The notes under the pieces: generated by a model
The model's database searches: none
Told to the model about the DNA's origin: nothing
What the model saw: only the letters and a program-made list of their open reading frames with translations
Translations under genes and position numbers: made by a program
Part shown: piece after piece, positions 53,501 to 63,763 of the stretch
Numbering within the stretch: the stretch's first letter is position 1
Layout of the letters: the number at the start of each line of letters is the position of its first letter
NCBI GenBank assembly: GCA_037176705.1
Contig: CM073886.1
Coordinates: forward strand, 25,963,501-26,027,500
Direction of reading: 5' to 3'
Length of the DNA: 64,000 bases
From: Molossus alvarezi
Taxonomy: Eukaryota; Chordata; Mammalia; Chiroptera; Molossidae

Positions 53501-56500
53501 TACCACAGTGTCTGTCTTGTTCCTCCTGGAGCATAGCTTGGCACAGCACGGCCCATTGTCAGTAGTTGTTGAGCGAATGAATGGGTGATGGGTACAGGCC
53601 AGGAAACAGTGCTGGATCGTAAATGGAAGGTTTGACCTTGCACACGTAGTTTTATTTTTAGTAGTTTATTTTTATTATGTTCATATATCAAACATTGCTT
53701 TGTTATACCTCAGATGTGATCTTCCTTTCCCTTCCACTTTCCCTTCCCCTTCCCTCCCTTCCTTCCTTCCTTCAGCAATTATTTATTGAAAGCTTCCTAT
53801 GAGCAAGAAATTGTTACAGGTGCCAAGGACACAGCAGCGGACAGAGTAGACCAAACCTGCCCCCATGGTGTTTGTATTGTAAAGCAAGGAGCCATTCAGT
53901 CAACAAAGTAGGATGTGAAATAGTAGACAGGACTGTGGAGAAAAACAAAGCAGGGAAGAAACGGGGGATGGCTGAGAGGCTAGAGGGTCCAGCTCTAAGT
54001 GTCAGTACATCAGTGATTTCACAAGGATTCCTTACAAGAGCTGGTGTTTGATGCGGCCGTCCATCAAAATATCTAACCCGCCCGCTGGTTATAGGGAGTG
54101 TAACCACCTCTATTTCACAGCTGCTGACACTGACTCAGGTGACCTGGAGTCATACAGCTAGTTAGTGGTAGGCCCATGAGACAGGTTTGACTTGCGCTTG
54201 CACCCCTGTCCCCTCTTCTTTCTATCTCAGCAAGCAGACTTCGAAGGCTTTGTTCTCATTTTACTTGAAGCCTAGTGTAGCCATTGAATGAACTAGTCCA
54301 TTCATAAACAAGTACTAAGCATCCAAAGGATTTTTAAAAAGCCTCTCAGAGTTACACTAGTACAACACAGATATTTTATTTTTATTAAAAAATTTTTTTT
54401 TCTTTTTTATTGATTTTAGAGAGAGAGGAAGAGAGAGGGAGAGAGAAACATCGATGAGAGAGGACATTGATTGGCTGCCTCCTGCATGCCCCCCACTGGG
54501 GATTGGGCCCCAACCTGGGCATGTGCCCCAACGGAATTGAACTGGCGACCTCCTGGTGCACGGGTCGATGCTCAACCACTGAGCAACACTGGCTGGGCCA
54601 GACTTTTCTTTTTTTTTTATCCTCACCCAAGGACATTTTTGCATTTATCTTCAGATAGAGCGGGAGGGAGAGAGGGAGAAAGAGAGAGAGAGAAATATCG
54701 ATGTGAGATACATCGAGTAGTTGCCACTCACACGACCCCAACCAGGGCCAGGGACAAACTGCAACCGAGGTACGTGCCCTTAGCGGGAACCGAACCTGGG
54801 CCTCTCTGGTCCACGGGCCGACACTCTAACTGCTGAGCCAAACCGGCCAGGGCCAGACTTTTCATTTTAATGTCCCCCCTCAGATTCCTTAGCTGTATCT
54901 GGCCAGAGGCCCAACTCCATGCTTCTCAGAACACAGTTGTGAGGTGTCCCTGGTCTGCTCACGGAACTGACTTGGTCACTCTGGAAGGTTTGCTGCAACA
55001 TGGAGTCCAGCGTCAAGCATAGCCATGGTGATCATGGCTCCTCTTTAAATATTTATTATTAGGCCACTTGATGCTTTGCTCTGTGTTGGTTACTTAGAGA
55101 TTCCAGTTCATTCCTCATATCTGTGTGAAGTATGGCTGCACTTTCCAAAGCACTAGTCCTCAGGTTGTTATAGGCTGTGGACAGGTGGTGAGCAGACAAA
55201 GTGGGAAACACAGGGCTGAACAGTTAGCTTGTTTTTTATTCACCTGTCAGACTTCTTACGGCTTTTCTTTGCTAGTGTGTGTTGTGACTGCTAGTGAGGG
55301 GTTACAGTAGGTAAGATTTCCCCAAGTTATTTAACTTCAAGAATGAGTTTTTCTGTCTCATGCAGCTAACGTTCAGGGGGACACAGTGGATAAGCATGTG
55401 GGATGGAGATGATCATTCCTGTCTCTCCAGGAGAGGTGGGCATGAGAGGAGACAGCATTTCAGTCCTTCACAAAAACAGGCTATAGTCAGTGTACACTGT
55501 CTTCCTTCTCCTTCCTCTACCTGTTCCTCTTAGGCGAAGACACTGAAGAGGTTTTCGGAGGTATCCTTCTTTGGGTGGTAAATAGTGATAGAGTCATATA
55601 CTTCCTGAACAGAGTTCCTCACCTCTCCATTGAGGCGGCATCGTATTCGTGGTAAGATAGAAATGTGCTTAGCCATCAGGGTTCCTAGGCAGGGTCCCCA
55701 GAAGCTTGCTGGGCCTTGGCAGCCTTACCATTTACCCCAGGGAGCCACACAGGTATCTTCTGTGTGCTTCATGGCATGAGCAAGGCCCCAGAAGTGCTGC
55801 TGTAGAGCATGGGTTCACAGCAGCTGAGAACTACTACCATTCAGAGCAAACCCAGTGCACAGTCGCTGCCTTGTGCTGGCCTCTGACCACCGTACCATCT
55901 CTTTGCCAGGCTGGAAGTACACCTCGTGGGCGGCTTCAGTGACGATAGGCAGTTGTCACAAAAACTTACTCATCAACTTCTTAGTAAGTTCACTGTTTTT
56001 CCCCAAAATTTGTTAAAAATGTGTACCTGTTTTTGCTTGGATAAAAGTCCCAGTGAGGACACAACTTAAGAGGGGCACATCTTCCTGGAGTGACATAAAC
56101 TGCTCAGCTTGGAGTCCTACATAAAGACTGAACAGCATACATCTAAATTTTTTAGGGGCTAAGGGGATGGGACAAGATTTTCTTTTAAAATAGCAATTGA
56201 TGTACTCCAACATAATAAACGCTCTGAATTATGTAGAAACAGAACCACCCTCTGGGCAGAAATATCTATTTTTAATCTGTAGAAAATGAAGCCACTTATA
56301 CCATTTTTTTCCTACTTAACGAGCAAGGATTTAAAAAAAAACCACTACATTGTTCTGTGTTAATTAACCGTGAGGCAGTGAGGTAACATAGTCACACAGT
56401 ACTGGAATATACATTGTTGGTACAACCTGTTGGGAAAGCAATTTGGTGGCATGGTGAAGTCTTAAAAAGGTTCATATCCTTTGACCCAGTAATTCCCCTT

Positions 56501-59500
56501 CTGGGAATCTGTTCTAAGAAAATACTCTTAAGTGTGCACAGAATTTATGCCCAAAGATGGGCAGTAGAACATTTACAAGAGGAAATAATCTAATGTTCAT
56601 TAGTAGAGGAATAGTTATGTAGCTGTTAAAAAACAGTGCTTATGAAGAGGTTTGAATTCCATGGGAAAATACCTATGAACAAAAAAATCGGGATATAAAA
56701 TTATCTACACACTGTGAGCTTAGCTGTGCACAGATGTATAGCATACACAGCATATTAATTGGGATTATGGGCATTAAAAACCCATATATTTCTACCATTA
56801 AAAACCTATTATTCCTTATAGTCTCCTGTATTTTTCAAATTTTTGCAGTGGTCCAAGTTTTTATGACTCTGATAATCAGGAAAAAAGGTTTTAGAAGGAG
56901 AAAGAGTAAAAAAATCTATGAGACAGTTTATCCCCCACAAAGCTCTCAGAATGGAAGAGACATGGAAAGCCTTGGTCAGCGTTTCCGCTGGGCTCGAGGC
57001 TCGGAACATGGCCATCAGCTGGCAGGCAGGGTTCCGAGGCGTCAGTTCCCGCAGATCTGGCCTTCGATAGGCCAGGTTGTGGTCGAAAGGGTAGTCGAAC
57101 AGAGATGGCTCAGCTGTCTTCCGTCCCTCCAGCACCTTCTAGACTTGTTCAGCATATGTTTTGCAAATTAAAAGAATTTTTTTGACATCCAGTTTTAAAA
57201 TTCTAATTTAGGTGAATTTGACAGACAAGAAGATGACATTCACTTAATGACACTGTGTGTGACGGGTAAGTTCTGCCACCTTTCCCAAAACAAAGCTGTA
57301 GGTTTCAGGACCATTATGCCTTAAAGCAGGTCCCAGCATCAGTACCTCAGTCATGGAAGACACAATTTGCACTGCTTTGCTGATTTCTGTCCTGCTTTCC
57401 CCATCTGCTGGAATGGCTCCCCTCCCTCCCAGTGTCCAAATCCTGCTCAGCCTCAGCTGAGATGCTGACCCGCTCCAGTGCCACTCATCTTTCCTTCCCT
57501 GGGACTGTCTGAAGCCTCCTCTGAACTCCTGGGCAGGAGAAGGGCCCAGACTGGGGGGCAGACCTGCAGATGGCTGGAAGCCACTAACTGGAAGTAGCAG
57601 CCTGTACAGTATAAACCTGTGTGCTTTGGGACTCAGCAAGGGAAATGGGAAAACTGTCCCTTTCACTGTTTCCCCCCCTTTTGCAGTGGGCGCTTTTTGG
57701 CCTCTAGTTTACAAAATGAAAGCAATTATTTAGTTTTCTTAAAAATTAGATCTTAAAAACATTTTTTTTTTTTATTTGTTAGAATTAAATGACCGGGAAG
57801 AAAATGAAAACCACTTTCCAATCATTTATGGCATTGGTGAGTAGTGTGTGTGAGGGTTGGAGGCTGGCCACACGTCGATAAGGCAGGCTCCAGTTACAGG
57901 CTGATTCTGTGAACTAGTGAGCCCACTGATGTCAGGATGTCAGAGCCTTAGGTTCCTCTGTGTGTTTGCTGGGGGACCCTGGGCAAGTAGCTTATCTTCT
58001 CTAAGTATTAATTACAAAAGAGTATATGTCCACATTCTAAGACTGGGAAGAGAAAACCAGATGGTGCCACCAGTAATGGGAGTGTCAGTGGCTCTTTGCT
58101 CTCCTGAGCGGCCAGCTGTGCTGTTCTCCAGCCAGGGTGCCCAGGGGCTGGAATGGGGCATGATACTTTTCTTATATGTAGGGAACCAAGTAAGATTTTG
58201 ATTGAGAACAAAGATCCTACAGAGGGAAGTAAAATGATCAGATTAGAGAAAATCCAGAAACTTCTACCTTCCTGTGATGGTCCCTAAGACTCCTGAGGAT
58301 ATAATAGGATGAAATTGCTGTATGCAGAGGGCTTCTACCATGTCTGTATTCATGTATTTAGCTGAGTGGAGGGTACACAGGTGGGCATTATTTTGTCTCT
58401 GTAACTTTGTATATATCTGAAATGTGGAGTAAAATTTGAAAACAAAATTACCAGACTTGGCCCCAATCACAAGCCACCCCTTTACCCCCAGCTATTTGCA
58501 GAGATCAACAGGGCTGACCAGGAAGGCCTTGCCACACACCTGCCTGAAGAGATAGAGTGCCTTCCCTGTGGGGCCAGCTCTTGGCTTGGAACAGTCTAAC
58601 TGACCTAGTTCAGCTCAAGCCTCGGCCATTTTGAGTGAGATATTCCATTAAGACATTGCATTTTCCCTTTCCAGGAAGATGGAAGCTACAGGCACTTAAG
58701 AGTAATTTTGTTCAGTTTCCATTCTATTCTGTATTTGAGAGAGTTTTATCCATGTCTTATTATGTACGGTGGGAGAACTGTAAGCCTTTCCATGTTTGTC
58801 TCTTGTGAACTCAGAGTCATCCTGTCGTCCCTCACAGCTGTCAACGTGAAAACTGCTGAGATTTACAGAGCTTCCTTCCAAGATCGCGGTCCAGAGGAGG
58901 AGCTGCGCGCTGCACGAGCTTTAACAGGAGGACCAGTGAGTCTGGAATCATCTTTGTTTTAAGAGGTTAAGGGGAAAAAGGGCATCAAATTCCAAAGCCT
59001 TACAGACCATAGAAATGAAAAGTTCATCAACTTCTTTAAAGCTGTAAATTAATCAGGGAACATGACACACACACACACACGAGTATGTGTCTGTCTGTTC
59101 CTCTCTTCTTCTCTCTCAGTGCTTTTAGATTATAAGCTCAAGATCCCAAATCCCTGCCTGGAAGGTGTAGGGGAAGTAATGTGAACCCCTAGGATCCAAT
59201 CCAAAGAGAAGGAACCCCTTTCACTTTAAGAACTTTACCTGTATAGTTCCTACAAAGAATGAGCCGGGAAGGGGGAAGGAGAGGCTTCCCCTTCTGTACT
59301 TCGGATCACATACTCCTTTGGACCAAGTAACTAAAGAGCAGCCTGCTGGAATGAATTATCAAAAAACTAATCCAAACAGTTTAAAAGTCTAGCCCTGGCC
59401 AGTTTGGCTCAGCGGTTAGAGCGTTGGCCTGCGGTCCAGAGAGACCCGGGTTCGGTCCCTGCTAAGGGTGCGTATCTTGGTTGCAGTTTGTCCCCGGCCC

Positions 59501-61168
59501 TGGTTGGGTCGTGTGGGTGGCAGCCGCTTGATGTGTCCCTTTCATGTCGATGTTTCTCTCTCTCTCCCCCTCCCACTCTATCTGAACAAAAAATGTCCTC
59601 GGGTTAGGATTAAAAAAAAAAAAAACCAGTTTAAAAGTCTGATTGCCTTAAGGGTGCTTTTTAATGAAATAACATTTTAAAAGTTAGAAAAATAAAAACC
59701 CAAGATTGACATGCCCTTTGAGGAATGGGTGAAAGAATCCTTTAAAAATGTGGCATGAAAAAATAGAAACCGCATTCAGAGCACCCAAAAGAGATCTGCT
59801 CACTCATGACATGCTGACACTTTCACTGGAAAATAATGTTTACTGAGTGACCTGTTTTGCCAACCCATTAACATTTTTAGGGTTCCTTTTAGGTACATAA
59901 TAATTGCCTTGATTTGGCTAATATTCAGAATACAGTTCAATCTCAATAACCAAAATCGAACATTGCTGGTTGAGAATGACCACTGACAAATTTGAGAGTT
60001 CAGGGAGTTGATCATTTAGCAAATTAGCACTTTTACAAACTGTTTTTCCTTTCTTTTGATGGAGCAACAGGCATTATGTAAAGTTGCTGGGTAACTTAGC
60101 TGCTGAGGTATACGTAACAAGGCAGTGTTATATGTAGCCATGAGGAATGCAGACTTCCTGGGTTTGAGGCCCAGCTCTGGTGGTTACTGGGAATTTGACT
60201 GTGGTCTATGTGCCCCGTGTCTCTGAGCCTCAGGTTTTCAACCAAAATGGGACAAATGCCATCCGCATGCAGGATTGTTGTCAAGATTAAACAGAATAAT
60301 ATATGTTACCCACAAAGTACAGTACCAGACAGTTGGAAGTATTCAGTATGCAGCAGCTTTTGTTATTAGGAGACAAAACTGTAAAGAGCTTATCATTCAG
60401 GTAAATGCCTTCACTGCTAGACTACACTAGAGGTGTGCTTTAATGGTAGGGTTTGTGAAGCTGATAGCATTCCTTAAATTCTATCCTTGAAATGTTCTTT
60501 TTCAGATGATTAGTATTTACGATGCAAAGACAGAACAACTTCGTATAGGACCGTATTCCTGGATGCCATTTCCACATGTGGATTTCTGGTTGCAGCAAGA
60601 TGATAAGCAAATACTAGAGGTGAGAATTTACAGGTTGGGCAAATCTTAACTCTCTGGACCCTGGTTTCCTCATCTGTAAGAAAAAAAGGCGTTTAGACTC
60701 AATAATAGCTGCTTTTCCTTCACTGGGTAGTATTTATTTTTAGGATGCCACTGACAGACCACTTGCATAGGTGAAGCAGTAAGCAACCGACTGCTTTTTT
60801 TGTATGAACCCAGTACACCTCAGTTCTTATGTAATTCTACAGTTTACATATATATATATATATATTGTACATAGTGATCCGAGAACATCCTGATTAATGT
60901 TTAAGGAACACAAGGATATTTGACATCTTATCAAAGCAGGGAACAGAGCAAGGTTATTCTCTCATGCCTCAATATCTTGTTTTTCCAGAACCTTTCCACT
61001 TCACCTCTGGCTGAGCCCCCCCACTTTGTTGAACATATTAGAACAACCTTGATGTTTATTAAAAAATACCCATCTCCAAAAAATACACTATTTCCTGGAA
61101 ATAAAGCTCTACTCTACAAAAAAAATGAAGATGGCTTATGGGAAAAGGTCTCTTCTCCAGAAAGCTAA
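45942..61168 (+). CDS. NTAN1: NTAN1, protein N-terminal asparagine amidohydrolase, whole gene span
   Basis: NTAN1 deamidates N-terminal asparagine to aspartate, creating a substrate for arginylation by ATE1 and degradation through the Arg/N-degron pathway (cytosol and nucleus). Ten coding exons with GT-AG junctions give one frame of 310 residues, the known length of the mammalian protein. Landmarks: MPLLVEGRRVRLP start; SILGSDDATTCHIVVLRHTG with C75, which I recall as the catalytic nucleophile; the conserved run GNGATCLTHCDGTDTKAEVP; HLVGGFSDDRQLSQKLTHQL; and the C-terminal NKALLYKKNEDGLWEKVSS. The ATG at 45942 is fixed by homology. G118 replaces a cysteine I remember in the human protein (HAQ-G-GR). 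The gene lies head-to-tail with RRN3 and convergent with PDXDC1. Intron 1 is 6.7 kb and rich in SINEs. Confidence 0.97.
46561..47520. other. NTAN1 intron 1, 5' part
   Basis: GC-rich island shoulder fading after about 47200. A C14 run lies near 47077. The MIR-like tract at 47290-47410 is weak (TCTCGCGAAGTCACAAGTAG). Confidence 0.4.
47528..47556. repeat. (GT)n microsatellite
   Basis: About 14 GT units followed by CGGGGGG. Confidence 0.95.
47557..48198. other. NTAN1 intron 1, unassigned
   Basis: No clear repeat. 48030-48190 resembles the old LINE-like stretches seen elsewhere in the window. Confidence 0.35.
48214..48394 (+). mobile_element. Ves-type SINE, type C
   Basis: Plus copy with AATAGCTCAGTCGGTTGGAA head and AATGCATAAGTAAGTGG body. 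TSD AATAACAGTARTGCAG (about 48198-48213 and 48395-48410, one mismatch). Confidence 0.93.
48395..48600 (-). mobile_element. MIR
   Basis: Reverse-complement MIR: CTGAGCACCACTGCCCTATG, TTATTCACATTTTACACGTG, AGTTGCTCAAAGTCCCACAT. Confidence 0.7.
48642..48873 (-). mobile_element. Ves-type SINE, type A
   Basis: Perfect 13-bp TSD AAATTAAACTTTA at 48629-48641 and 48874-48886. Confidence 0.96.
49340..49535 (-). mobile_element. MIR
   Basis: Reverse-complement MIR: CAGTTAATCCTCACACAACC, CCCATTTCCCAGAGGAGGAG, CCCAAGATCACTCGGTGAAA. Confidence 0.8.
49555..49780 (-). mobile_element. Ves-type SINE, type B
   Basis: Perfect 14-bp TSD TATGGCAGGAATTT at 49541-49554 and 49781-49794. Confidence 0.96.
50097..50340 (-). 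mobile_element. Ves-type SINE, type A
   Basis: TSD CTCCCACCRCATTTTA at 50081-50096 and 50341-50356 (one mismatch). Confidence 0.96.
50472..50720 (-). mobile_element. Ves-type SINE, type A
   Basis: Minus copy with TSD ACAGCCATATGT at about 50459-50470 and 50722-50733. Terminal hairpin ATCCTCACACGAGGAT. Confidence 0.96.
50734..52751. other. NTAN1 intron 1, 3' part
   Basis: 2 kb without a recognised SINE. 51960-52370 looks like very old LINE-derived sequence (TTTTCCAGGAGTGGGATTAC). A 50-codon open stretch at about 51114-51263 ends at a GTAATT but has no protein similarity I recognise. Confidence 0.4.
52752..52854 (+). CDS. NTAN1: NTAN1 exon 2 (residues 28-62)
   Basis: ERARLLRGQSVQQVGPQGLL then YVQQRELAVTSPKD. 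Acceptor AAACAG|GA, donor GATG|GTAGGT. Confidence 0.97.
52931..52996 (+). CDS. NTAN1: NTAN1 exon 3 (residues 62-84), catalytic Cys
   Basis: SISILGSDDATTCHIVVLRH then T. C75 is in TTCHI. The intron before it is only 76 bp. Acceptor AAACAG|GC, donor ACAG|GTATGG. Confidence 0.97.
53296..53404 (+). CDS. NTAN1: NTAN1 exon 4 (residues 84-120)
   Basis: NGATCLTHCDGTDTKAEVPL then IMNSIKSFSDHAQGG. G118 is at a site I recall as cysteine in human. Acceptor TTTAG|GT, donor GAAG|GTGAGC. Confidence 0.97.
53719..53774. repeat. (CCTT)n low-complexity tract
   Basis: Pyrimidine-rich TTCCCTTCC-type array, a possible triplex/H-DNA former. Confidence 0.8.
53775..54065 (-). mobile_element. L2 3' end remnant
   Basis: TTATTTATTGAAAGCTTCCT, GTGCCAAGGACACAGCAGCG and ACCAAACCTGCCCCCATGGT: reverse-complement L2 3' end. 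Confidence 0.6.
54095..54240 (-). mobile_element. MIR-like remnant
   Basis: CTCTATTTCACAGCTGCTGA and GAGTCATACAGCTAGTTAGT are typical of reverse-complement MIR. Confidence 0.65.
54385..54597 (-). mobile_element. Ves-type SINE, type B
   Basis: Minus copy, head GAGCAACACTGGCTGGGC. Confidence 0.94.
54609..54852 (-). mobile_element. Ves-type SINE, type A
   Basis: TSD CCAGACTTTTC at 54598-54608 and 54853-54863; inserted at the junction just after the previous SINE. Confidence 0.96.
54864..55909. other. NTAN1 intron 4, 3' part
   Basis: No SINE, exon or named repeat recognised. Confidence 0.4.
55910..55983 (+). CDS. NTAN1: NTAN1 exon 5 (residues 120-145)
   Basis: LEVHLVGGFSDDRQLSQKLT then HQLL. 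Acceptor TTGCCAG|G, donor CTTA|GTAAGT. Confidence 0.97.
56400..56760 (+). mobile_element. L1M-type remnant
   Basis: CTTTGACCCAGTAATTCCCC, TTCTGGGAATCTGTTCTAAG and CATTTACAAGAGGAAATAAT follow the order of old L1M 3' sequence. Confidence 0.65.
56930..57140 (-). other. GC-rich coding-like segment of unknown origin
   Basis: In NTAN1 intron 5, a CpG-containing block differs from its AT-rich surroundings. The minus strand is open from the ATG at 57135 down to 56809 and reads, in part, PSLFDYPFDHNLAYRRPDLR then ELTPRNPACQLMAMFRASSP, with protein-like composition. I do not recognise the protein. No poly(A) tract or TSD is evident. It may be a fragment of a processed pseudogene or an antisense exon. 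Confidence 0.4.
57212..57265 (+). CDS. NTAN1: NTAN1 exon 6 (residues 145-163)
   Basis: EFDRQEDDIHLMTLCVT. Acceptor ATTTAG|GT, donor ACGG|GTAAGT. 54 nt. Confidence 0.96.
57783..57836 (+). CDS. NTAN1: NTAN1 exon 7 (residues 163-181)
   Basis: LNDREENENHFPIIYGI. Acceptor TTGTTAG|AA, donor ATTG|GTGAGT. 54 nt, same length and phase as exon 6. Confidence 0.96.
57837..58837. other. NTAN1 intron 7
   Basis: 1 kb with no recognised SINE. MIR/L2-like scraps (GGACCCTGGGCAAGTAGCTT near 57974) are too weak to bound. Confidence 0.4.
58838..58935 (+). CDS. NTAN1: NTAN1 exon 8 (residues 181-213)
   Basis: VNVKTAEIYRASFQDRGPEE then ELRAARALTGGP. Acceptor CTCACAG|CT, donor CCA|GTGAGT. Confidence 0.97.
59391..59625 (+). 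mobile_element. Ves-type SINE, type A (young)
   Basis: Perfect 14-bp TSD CAGTTTAAAAGTCT at 59377-59390 and 59626-59639, tail A13. A sense insertion in NTAN1 intron 8. Confidence 0.97.
60120..60365 (+). mobile_element. MIR
   Basis: CAGACTTCCTGGGTTTGAGG, CTCTGAGCCTCAGGTTTTCA, TTGTCAAGATTAAACAGAAT, GTACAGTACCAGACAGTTGG in MIR order. Confidence 0.82.
60506..60619 (+). CDS. NTAN1: NTAN1 exon 9 (residues 214-251)
   Basis: MISIYDAKTEQLRIGPYSWM then PFPHVDFWLQQDDKQILE. Acceptor TTTCAG|AT, donor GAG|GTGAGA. Confidence 0.97.
60989..61168 (+). CDS. NTAN1: NTAN1 exon 10, terminal (residues 252-310)
   Basis: NLSTSPLAEPPHFVEHIRTT then LMFIKKYPSPKNTLFPGNKA and LLYKKNEDGLWEKVSSPES, stop TAA at 61166-61168. 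Acceptor TTTCCAG|AA. Confidence 0.97.
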   Translation, partial: NLSTSPLAEPPHFVEHIRTTLMFIKKYPSPKNTLFPGNKALLYKKNEDGLWEKVSSPES

Positions 61169-61290
61169 AAATAGGAATTACCAAAGAAAGCAACTTTTTG
61201 AAGTGACAGAGACCACTGATGGGGGTTGGACAGAATATGAATTTGGAATCTACATCTGTTGAGTCTTAGTGTCTTTCAAATGACTTTCAA

Positions 61291-61296
61291 AATAAA
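61291..61296 (+). promoter_or_regulatory. NTAN1: NTAN1 polyadenylation signal
   Basis: AATAAA in CAAAATAAAATC, 123 bp after the stop. Gives a very short 3' UTR ending near 61315. Confidence 0.85.
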
Positions 61297-61319
61297 ATCT
61301 TATTTTGGCAAAGGCATTT

Positions 61320-61930
61320 GTTTACTTTTTGCTTTGCTAAAAAGCTGACATTCGGCATTTCCTTTTTGGTTAGTAATAACGGGCAGAGGAGACCACCTGC
61401 TCAATAGTCTATGACAGCTATTTCAGTTACATAGGTAAGTATTTCTAATTCTAAAAAATTAGTGAATAAAGGAAAAATTCTAATTGAGTCTGCTTTAAAA
61501 ACAATATTTAAAATGCAATGAACCTTAAAAAATAAAATAAAATGCAATGAAATTCAGTGAGAATGTATATATCTCACAGAAGTTTTTTTTTGGCCTCAAA
61601 ATATTTTAGAAGCATCAAATCCAAAACAGATATAAATATACTTCTAGATGAATGAGATGAAAGGCTCAGAAAGACAAACAGGGTTTGATCTTACTGTCCT
61701 GATTATATAGTTGTCTCTAAAATAAACTTCCATGACAATAAATTTAGTCTGAGTGTTATACAAAACCACTGATAAATCTGTTCTTTTAGTGTTTAAGGTC
61801 ATTAAAATGCCCAAATTGTGATTATTATGCAAATTTTATATTTTAGAAATCTTTATTTTCTGAAGTTGCTCTCTATCCAAAAGGAAGTCATTATGCCTAA
61901 TTAATATAGTAAGATTTATGAACTGAACTC
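61320..61930. other. NTAN1-PDXDC1 convergent gap
   Basis: AT-rich, without a recognised repeat. A second minus-strand AATAAA (TTTATT at 61852-61857) could extend PDXDC1 into it. Confidence 0.5.
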
Positions 61931-61934
61931 ACTG

Positions 61935-63503
61935 GTAACAATTTCAAGAACCTTTATTGAAACCAACATTCAAATAGTATCTTAAGGGTGAAATTCTGTT
62001 TCAGCAAAACCAATTTAACAATTCCAAATATATAAAAAAACACTTAAAATTAATCTTGTGAAAGGTGATAATTTCCCCTTCCCCCATTTTATCTGCTATA
62101 CTTCATTGCACCAAATAAACAGGGAAGACTTTGTTTAATCATCTGCACCAAAAGACCAAAAAAAAAAAAAGAAAGGAAAGGAAAATTGCACTTTAACAAG
62201 TGCCAAATGTCAGACATCACATCAAATCAGAGTGTAATTACAGGCTTACTGTGGTATAACTAAGGATCCCAATACTACAGTCCACAAACCCAATGTGAAT
62301 TCCCACTGTCTTAAGGTGTCTCAAGTCTGACGGCTGGACTGGAAGGCACAGGGGCCAGAGCCTATGTTAAGTGAAGGGGTGCTGTCCTTCTGGAAAAGTA
62401 GAGATGGACAGTCATCACAGGCTAACTTCCAGTTATTTCAGCAGTAGTCTGGATTGGATTGGTCAGCCTGAGAAAGGTTACTTTTTGGTTCTTGTTTCTG
62501 TGTTGGGCCTAAAGGGGTGAGCTGCTAGTGGAACAGAAGCTATGGAAGCTCCCATGTGAAACAGGTCAAAGGTATACTTATTTTAGAATTTAAATTTAAC
62601 TGGGTGCTACCCAGAAATATTTAATATTAGGCTCTTAAGTGGCATCTATTGAGTTTTCAGATATTAAACATAGAAATGAGCACAGTCTGTTCTTTTGTAC
62701 CAATTTAAAAGCTTTACCAGCATTTAAAAATATACATATATAAATATATGGTCAAGAAGACTCTTTACAGTTACTCTTAGTAGATGAGTCCTTTAATTTG
62801 TTTACAAGTAGTATATAAAGGGAGAAATGGATTTGTGGCAGAGGAAAGAGACAGAATCACTGCCCAGGCTACCTTGATAGCCTGCCACAGCTTGAGTGAA
62901 CACAGTCCTTACTTATGTCTTCAGGGAAAGAAGCAGTGGGGATGGCAGGAGAGGGCTCTGACATTCTTATTTACAATCCTGTTGAAACCTATTCTCCTTT
63001 AAGCCAACACAATCCAGTTGTATACTGCAACCTGATCAAACTAAACACCAACTAAAATAGATGGCAAAGAAAACTCTCTCTGCACTAGTACAGCAGAGAA
63101 CCCAGAGTTCTGAAGAAAACGGTCTTACCAAAAAGTTATTATGTGTAACCTAATAACTTATGCTTATGTTTACAAGATAAAAGCAAATATTTCAAGTGGC
63201 AGACACTTGACATTCTGAGTATTCTTTGTGAATAAAAAGTGTTTACGGTAACTTGGGAGAAAACATACTATTACAATTGAGTAGACAGAAATAACAGTTG
63301 TTGTTCTCTATACCCATAAAATTAGACAAATCAGTTACCTGCCTAGAAAGCCTGGCTTTCAGGCACATATTTGTGCCAAAATCCAGTTAAACACAAATAA
63401 CAGCAATTTCTCTTGTATTAGCATGTGGCACAGGTCACATTTTCAGTATAACTTTATCTTCCATGACACAATATTCAGTACAGTCTGAACCAAACACTGA
63501 ATT
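61935..63503 (-). other. PDXDC1: PDXDC1 3' UTR
   Basis: SINE-free AT-rich sequence downstream of the PDXDC1 stop on the minus strand, ending after the AATAAA at 61958-61953. Length about 1.57 kb is inferred from that signal. Confidence 0.75.
61953..61958 (-). promoter_or_regulatory. PDXDC1: PDXDC1 polyadenylation signal
   Basis: TTTATT on plus is AATAAA on minus (context TTTCAATAAAGGTTC). Confidence 0.75.
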
Positions 63504-63763
63504 TTATCTTAATCTTTCTGGTTCTTCTACCTGTGGGCAGTCATCTTCTGGGCCCTGAGCTCTGTTCTGGAAGGCTCCAGTCTGATCAGCTTCGTGAGGG
63601 GTGGGAGCCCCTGGGTGTTGCTCAGGGCTGTTAGCCTCCAGGGCCTCTTGTTCCAGCCCACCGGACAGGTGCTCCATTTTTTCTAAGTCTTCAATGTGGC
63701 TGACTGAGCTGGTCTCGCTTAGCGCATCTGAACCTCTGAGGGACCTTTTAAAAGGCTTCTGGC
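63504..63763 (-). CDS. PDXDC1: PDXDC1, last coding exon (partial gene)
   Basis: PDXDC1 encodes pyridoxal-dependent decarboxylase domain-containing protein 1, a group II PLP-decarboxylase-like protein whose substrate is not well established. Only its C-terminal tail is here: about 86 residues, QKPFKRSLRGSDALSETSSV, SHIEDLEKMEHLSG, through to VEEPERLR and a stop at 63506-63504. The splice acceptor TTTCTCTAG lies immediately upstream (on minus) of 63763, and the first codon is split. This tail is downstream of the catalytic domain and is acidic and serine-rich. Its identity rests on close similarity to the human C-terminus as I recall it and on the expected synteny (convergent with NTAN1). The rest of the gene lies beyond 64000. 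Confidence 0.93.

Noticed and set aside
57244..57666. A 140-codon minus-strand open frame in NTAN1 intron 6
   Set aside because: Starts inside NTAN1 exon 6 antisense sequence, low-complexity Ser/Pro-rich translation, no recognised similarity.
1373..59625. tRNA genes suggested by A-box and B-box motifs
   Set aside because: Every instance is the head of a Ves-type SINE; none folds as a clean, isolated tRNA gene.
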